A program made the translations under genes and the position numbers. From Bacteroidales bacterium UBA5206 (GTDB taxonomy: Bacteria; Bacteroidota; Bacteroidia; Bacteroidales; Tenuifilaceae), in assembly GCA_002412705.1 (NCBI GenBank), contig DHVO01000216.1:1-16900 (forward strand): a DNA stretch of 16,900 nucleotides, given 5' to 3'. This document shows positions 13,659-16,900 of the stretch, piece after piece; positions within the stretch are counted from its first letter, which is position 1; each line of letters opens with the position of its first letter. The notes beneath the pieces are model-generated. The model was not told the origin of the DNA, ran no database searches, and saw nothing but the letters and a program-made list of their open reading frames with translations.

Positions 13659-14795
13659 CTAATGGTTAAAAACTACCATAAGCTGCACCCCTTTTCCTCC
13701 GAACAAACTGTAAGATTGATTCTGATTGATAAAGTTGGCATTATCTGGATTCCAGTAGGCCATTAAGTGAAACGAGAACCTGTTATACTGGCGCTGCCAG
13801 TTAAAAAAGGAGTAAAAGTCGCCCGTATCTACATTGTAATAGGCCATAACACCAGCATTATCGAACAGTGTTACTGGATAGCTAAGCGAGAGCAAGGCGA
13901 AACTTGCTGTGTTGTAAAAATCGATGGAGCCCTTGTCGAACGATGCAAATAGTAGTTCGGTTGCTGCGTACAATCCGCTTCCTATGCCAAAAGTGTAATC
14001 GGCACCAACGTTTACAAGGGTTTGGTTGGTAAGGTAATCCAAGTTAGCGCTGGAGTGCGTCCACGATGCCTCAACCCAAAAGCCTATGGCCCAGTTAAAC
14101 TTAGCATCTAACCCCAAGCGGTTCTCAGAGGCATCTTTGAAATTTTGAAAAGGGAAACCAAACTTACTCACTTCCACCAATCGGTTGTGAAAGGAGACCG
14201 CCATTTCGCCACTTGGCAACGGGTACTGCACCCTACCACCAAACTCGGGTTGACTATTGCTGCTTGGCATAACCTCCCACCCCTTTAGCTTATCGTCGCC
14301 ATAAAGAGCCCAGAACCACACATTAGCATTATTAAGAAAGTAGTACCGCCCCATAATACCCCAAACACCATCGGTTAGCTTAAGCGGGTCGCGGGTATCC
14401 ATTTGGTCGAACCACATTAGCGGGCGAATAATAGTTGCCGAACCAAAGTTTATTTTCTGTAGGCCCAACCTTAGCTCAAACTGCTGCGCCGATACGCGAG
14501 CCCAAGCCCTGTAGGGTTTTACCCTTCCTTCCAAATCCATTTCGGTTTGCCACGAGGTGTAGGCATTGGCCGAAAGTTCCAAATCAAACATGCTGCCACT
14601 AGGGTATCGGCGCTCGTAGTTAAGCTGAGGAATATACCTACCACCCAGCATTACACTTTCAAAAGAGTGGTTGTACCCCGCCCAAACCGATGCTTGCCCC
14701 TTAAAAAGTAGGGTATCGGTAGGCTCATTGGAGAACACAACTAAAGGAAGCAATAGAGCAAGTGCAAATAGCGCTGATCTCATAGGGCTAATCAT
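13659..14795 (-). CDS. Outer-membrane beta-barrel protein of unknown specificity
   Basis: About 378 residues. After a signal peptide (hydrophobic run ALFALALLLPLVVFS) the protein is a series of alternating, aromatic-rich amphipathic strands (for example ASVWAGYNHSF, QFELRLGLQKINFGSA, ANVWFWALYGDD, GFWVEASWTHSSANL, FSFHLMAYWNPD) and ends with a strand VQLMVVFNH, close to the usual terminal-aromatic barrel ending. No cysteine-rich or enzymatic motif is seen. The segment around LGLQKINFGSATIIRPLMWFD and DPLKLTDGVWG recalls DUF1302-type or alginate-export-like barrels, but I cannot assign a family. Start choice: TTG at 14804, ATG at 14795 (used here, overlapping the tetR stop by 8 bases) or ATG at 14783; all leave the signal peptide intact. 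Lies between tetR and the ABC genes. Confidence 0.78.
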   Translation of the reverse strand: MISPMRSALFALALLLPLVVFSNEPTDTLLFKGQASVWAGYNHSFESVMLGGRYIPQLNYERRYPSGSMFDLELSANAYTSWQTEMDLEGRVKPYRAWARVSAQQFELRLGLQKINFGSATIIRPLMWFDQMDTRDPLKLTDGVWGIMGRYYFLNNANVWFWALYGDDKLKGWEVMPSSNSQPEFGGRVQYPLPSGEMAVSFHNRLVEVSKFGFPFQNFKDASENRLGLDAKFNWAIGFWVEASWTHSSANLDYLTNQTLVNVGADYTFGIGSGLYAATELLFASFDKGSIDFYNTASFALLSLSYPVTLFDNAGVMAYYNVDTGDFYSFFNWQRQYNRFSFHLMAYWNPDNANFINQNQSYSLFGGKGVQLMVVFNH

Positions 14796-15366
14796 GGTTA
14801 ACAATTCCGTAAGTCATCAAACTGGTAAGTTCAAGCACCAAATCCTGTGGCTTATTGTAAAGGGCCACCACTTTACTATCGGTTACAAGTTCTGCAGCCT
14901 TTTGTGCCAGAATCAGCAGCAGCTCTGGCTTAAAATCGCTCCTAAACCACCCCTTCTGCTGGCCTTCGCGAAAAATGGTTATCACATCAGCCCAAACCAC
15001 TCGCGTTTTCTCCTCTATATAGGTCGATAATCCCAGCTCCGGATTTGCATAGAAATCGGCTAGGAACTCGCGGCTAATATCGTTTGTACCCTCCAGCTTC
15101 ATCTGTATCATCCCACGCATTTTTTCCGACACAGGTGCATCGGAGCCCATAAGCAGCTTAAACCGCTCCACTCCATCATCAACAACCATATCAAAAACGG
15201 CCTTTGCTAACTCCAACTTATTGGTATAGAACTTATAAAAGGTCATTTTACTAACCTTAGCCGTAGCACAAACCTCTTCTATGGTGACGCGCTTAAAGCC
15301 GTACTTCCAGAAAAGCGCCTTGGCTGCGCTAACAATATCCTTATGCTTTTTGCTACTGAACTCCAT
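14788..15366 (-). CDS. TetR/AcrR family transcriptional regulator
   Basis: A 192-residue protein with an N-terminal TetR helix-turn-helix: KHKDIVSAAKALFWKYGFKRVTIEE (8-31), VCATAKVSK (32-40), MTFYKFYTNKLEL (41-53), which corresponds to the family's GTFYxYFxxKEEL. The C-terminal part (about 60-192) is helical and variable, as expected for the ligand-binding and dimerisation domain; the inducer cannot be predicted. The ATG at 15366 (MEFSSKKH) is preferred over a TTG six bases upstream. First gene of the operon encoding barrel, ABC transporter and LolA-like carrier, overlapping the barrel start, so it most likely represses its own operon. A -7 element and an AT-rich palindrome sit directly upstream. 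Confidence 0.92.
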   Translation of the reverse strand: MEFSSKKHKDIVSAAKALFWKYGFKRVTIEEVCATAKVSKMTFYKFYTNKLELAKAVFDMVVDDGVERFKLLMGSDAPVSEKMRGMIQMKLEGTNDISREFLADFYANPELGLSTYIEEKTRVVWADVITIFREGQQKGWFRSDFKPELLLILAQKAAELVTDSKVVALYNKPQDLVLELTSLMTYGIVNHD

Positions 15367-15387
15367 ATTCAAAAATTACTTTCGATG

Positions 15388-15395
15388 CAAATATA
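15388..15395 (-). promoter_or_regulatory. Putative promoter of the TetR-ABC operon, -7 element
   Basis: Minus strand TATATTTG, matching TAnnTTTG, 21 bases before the tetR ATG, implying a very short leader. No TTG appears at -33, which would suit an activator-free weak promoter or an element I misplace. Confidence 0.5.
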
Positions 15396-15430
15396 TACGT
15401 TTTTAATATATTAATATCTTTTTCGTATAT
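15393..15430. promoter_or_regulatory. Candidate TetR operator: nested palindromes upstream of tetR
   Basis: A perfect 12-bp palindrome TTAATATATTAA (15403-15414) lies in the spacer just upstream of the -7 element, flanked by inverted arms ATATACG (15393-15399) and CGTATAT (15424-15430). The two symmetries do not share a centre (about 15408.5 and 15411.5). Placement over the promoter is what an autorepressor site would need, but the DNA is very AT-rich, so chance palindromes are likely too. Confidence 0.4.
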
Positions 15431-15568
15431 TTTTTTTGAAAAAGTAAAATACTTTAACAGTTGTAAAAAAGTAGCACAAAGAAATTGCACTGCTATACAA
15501 CACAGATAAAGCCACATTACTAGCCGATAGAACAACATTTTACACTCAAGCCCTAGCCAAAATATTTC

Positions 15569-15576
15569 TATATTTG
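15569..15576 (+). promoter_or_regulatory. Putative hisS promoter, -7 element
   Basis: TATATTTG on the plus strand matches TAnnTTTG; the start would lie near 15583, giving a leader of about 100 bases. No clear -33 TTG. Confidence 0.5.
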
Positions 15577-15684
15577 CAGGGCGATGAAAAATTGCAGGGT
15601 AAACAAACATCCTTCACAACCTAAAGGATAAGCCGTTACACCGTAACAATCATCAGAAGCAGACACACAAAAGGGTTTAACATC

Positions 15685-16900
15685 ATGGCAGTACAAAAAC
15701 CAAGCATTCCTAAAGGAACAAGAGATTTCTCGCCCACAGAAATGTCGAGGCGCAACTATATTTTCGACACCATCAAATCGGTGTTTAAGCTTTACGGATA
15801 TCAACCCATTGAAACACCATCAATGGAGAACCTATCAACCCTACTGGGCAAGTATGGCGAGGAGGGCGATAAGCTACTTTTCAAAATCCTTAACTCAGGC
15901 GATTTCCTAAAAGGGATTGATAGCCAAGAGCTAACTGGCGAGGTTAATACCAATGCCCTTTCGGTAAAGATGTGCGAAAAGGGATTACGCTACGACCTTA
16001 CCGTTCCATTTGCACGCTTTGTGGTTCAGTACCAAAACGAGATAACTTTCCCATTCAAGCGATTCCAGATGCAGCCCGTTTGGCGCGCCGACAGGCCACA
16101 AAAGGGTCGCTACCGCGAGTTTTACCAATGCGATGTTGATGTTATTGGCAGCAACTCCCTTCTAAATGAGGTTGAGCTAATACAGATTATCAATGATGTG
16201 TTCCAAAAGCTAAGCGTTGGTGCCATTATCAAGCTAAACAACCGCAAAATCCTTAGCGGAATGGCTGAAATGATTGGTCACGCCGATAAGCTAATTGACA
16301 TTACTGTTGCCATTGATAAGATTGACAAGATTGGCATTGATGCGGTAAACAAGGAGCTTGAGGAGAAGGGAATTCCACGCGAAGGCATTGAGAAGCTGCA
16401 ACCCGTTATAACCCTTAGCGGAACCAACGAGCAAAAGCTAAGCACGCTGAAAGGCGTTTTAGCCCAATCGGAAATTGGCATGAAGGGCATTGAGGAGGTT
16501 GAAGCCATACTATCGTACCTAAGCGGCCTAGGTGCTATGCATGTTGATATTGAGCTAGACCTATCGTTAGCCCGTGGGCTTAACTACTACACCGGAGCAA
16601 TATTTGAGGTTAAAGCTAAAGATGTGGCCATTGGCTCCATTTGTGGAGGCGGTCGCTACGATGACCTTACCGGTATTTTTGGACTAAAGAACGTGAGCGG
16701 AGTTGGTGTATCGTTTGGTGCCGACCGCATTTACGACGTTATGCTACAGCTAAACCTCTTCCCAGAAAGCTTGCTCACCAGCTCGCAGGTGATGTTTGCC
16801 AACTTTGGCGAGGCAGAAGCTGCCTTTTGTTTACCATTAATTAAAACCCTACGTGAGCACGGCATAAGCGCCGAGCTCTACCCCGATAACGCAAAAATGA
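15685..16900 (+). CDS. hisS: Histidyl-tRNA synthetase, 3' end missing
   Basis: Class II synthetase that charges tRNA-His; cytosolic homodimer. The visible 405 codons cover nearly all of the catalytic core and the start of the anticodon-binding domain (from about 365); the gene continues beyond base 16900. Signatures: GTRDFSP (11-17) at the N-terminus, LRYDLTVP (101-108), motif 2 FQMQPVWRADRPQKGRYREF (127-146), the HisRS-specific histidine-binding segment ARGLNYYTG (296-304), GGGRYDDL (321-328) and motif 3 GVGVSFGADR (339-348). The central insertion (about 185-280) is longer than in compact enzymes, as in the longer form of about 450 residues. The ATG at 15685 gives MAVQKPSIPKGTRDF, the expected N-terminus. 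Confidence 0.97.
   Translation, partial: MAVQKPSIPKGTRDFSPTEMSRRNYIFDTIKSVFKLYGYQPIETPSMENLSTLLGKYGEEGDKLLFKILNSGDFLKGIDSQELTGEVNTNALSVKMCEKGLRYDLTVPFARFVVQYQNEITFPFKRFQMQPVWRADRPQKGRYREFYQCDVDVIGSNSLLNEVELIQIINDVFQKLSVGAIIKLNNRKILSGMAEMIGHADKLIDITVAIDKIDKIGIDAVNKELEEKGIPREGIEKLQPVITLSGTNEQKLSTLKGVLAQSEIGMKGIEEVEAILSYLSGLGAMHVDIELDLSLARGLNYYTGAIFEVKAKDVAIGSICGGGRYDDLTGIFGLKNVSGVGVSFGADRIYDVMLQLNLFPESLLTSSQVMFANFGEAEAAFCLPLIKTLREHGISAELYPDNAKM

Larger units (their letters stand above)
15367..15684. other. 318-base divergent intergenic region between tetR and hisS
   Basis: No gene supported. Left third: AT-rich tetR promoter and palindromes (15388-15430). Centre: an imperfect inverted repeat with GTTGTA (15460-15465) and TAGC (15472-15475) pairing with GCTA (15492-15495) and TACAAC (15496-15501), function unknown. 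Right third: the hisS -7 element (15569-15576) and an approximately 100-base leader with an AAGGG about 10 bases before the hisS start. Confidence 0.6.

Noticed and set aside
15568..15804. Minus-strand open frame of 78 codons covering the hisS leader and start
   Set aside because: Antisense to the N-terminus of hisS, which is unambiguous; no signal or motif in the translation.

Overview
The window reads as a chromosomal segment of a Bacteroidota bacterium, most likely in the Bacteroidia. Three things point there. Upstream regions repeatedly carry the phylum's -7 promoter element TAnnTTTG instead of a sigma70 -10 box. Start codons follow A-rich leaders with little Shine-Dalgarno sequence. The gene content is typical: a fused aminolipid-type acyltransferase, a YceI lipoprotein, an EttA translation factor and many signal-peptide or lipoprotein proteins. 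I cannot name the genus. No RNA genes, mobile elements, CRISPR arrays or phage genes are visible.

Left part (1-5176, all minus strand). In transcription order from the right: a two-domain acyltransferase resembling OlsF-type ornithine/glycine-lipid synthases, a YceI-like lipoprotein, an M19 dipeptidase lipoprotein, the ribosome-biogenesis GTPase EngB/YsxC, and the 5' portion of prs (PRPP synthase), which leaves the window at base 1. Intrinsic terminators follow the acyltransferase, YceI and dipeptidase genes, so these look like mostly separate units.

Middle part (5177-9658, plus strand). A 427-base divergent intergenic region with promoters in both directions is followed by two tandem paralogous exported proteins of unknown function. 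Each appears to contain an internal duplication of an alpha/beta module. A 17-bp hairpin separates them. Next come ettA (ABC-F ribosome factor) behind a clear promoter, and a small DUF4870 membrane protein whose short leader is almost entirely a long inverted repeat. A terminator usable in both directions ends this block.

Right part (9659-15366, minus strand). This is a tight six-gene operon: TetR regulator, outer-membrane beta-barrel protein, ABC ATPase, two MacB/LolC/E-type permeases (4-nt ATGA overlaps between the ABC genes), and a PF17131-type LolA-like periplasmic carrier. Together the genes cover inner membrane, periplasm and outer membrane plus a dedicated regulator. This is the best candidate here for an under-described system, probably a conditionally expressed transenvelope lipid or lipoprotein trafficking machine. 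Palindromes in the tetR promoter suggest autoregulation. Divergent from it, hisS (histidyl-tRNA synthetase) runs off the right edge.
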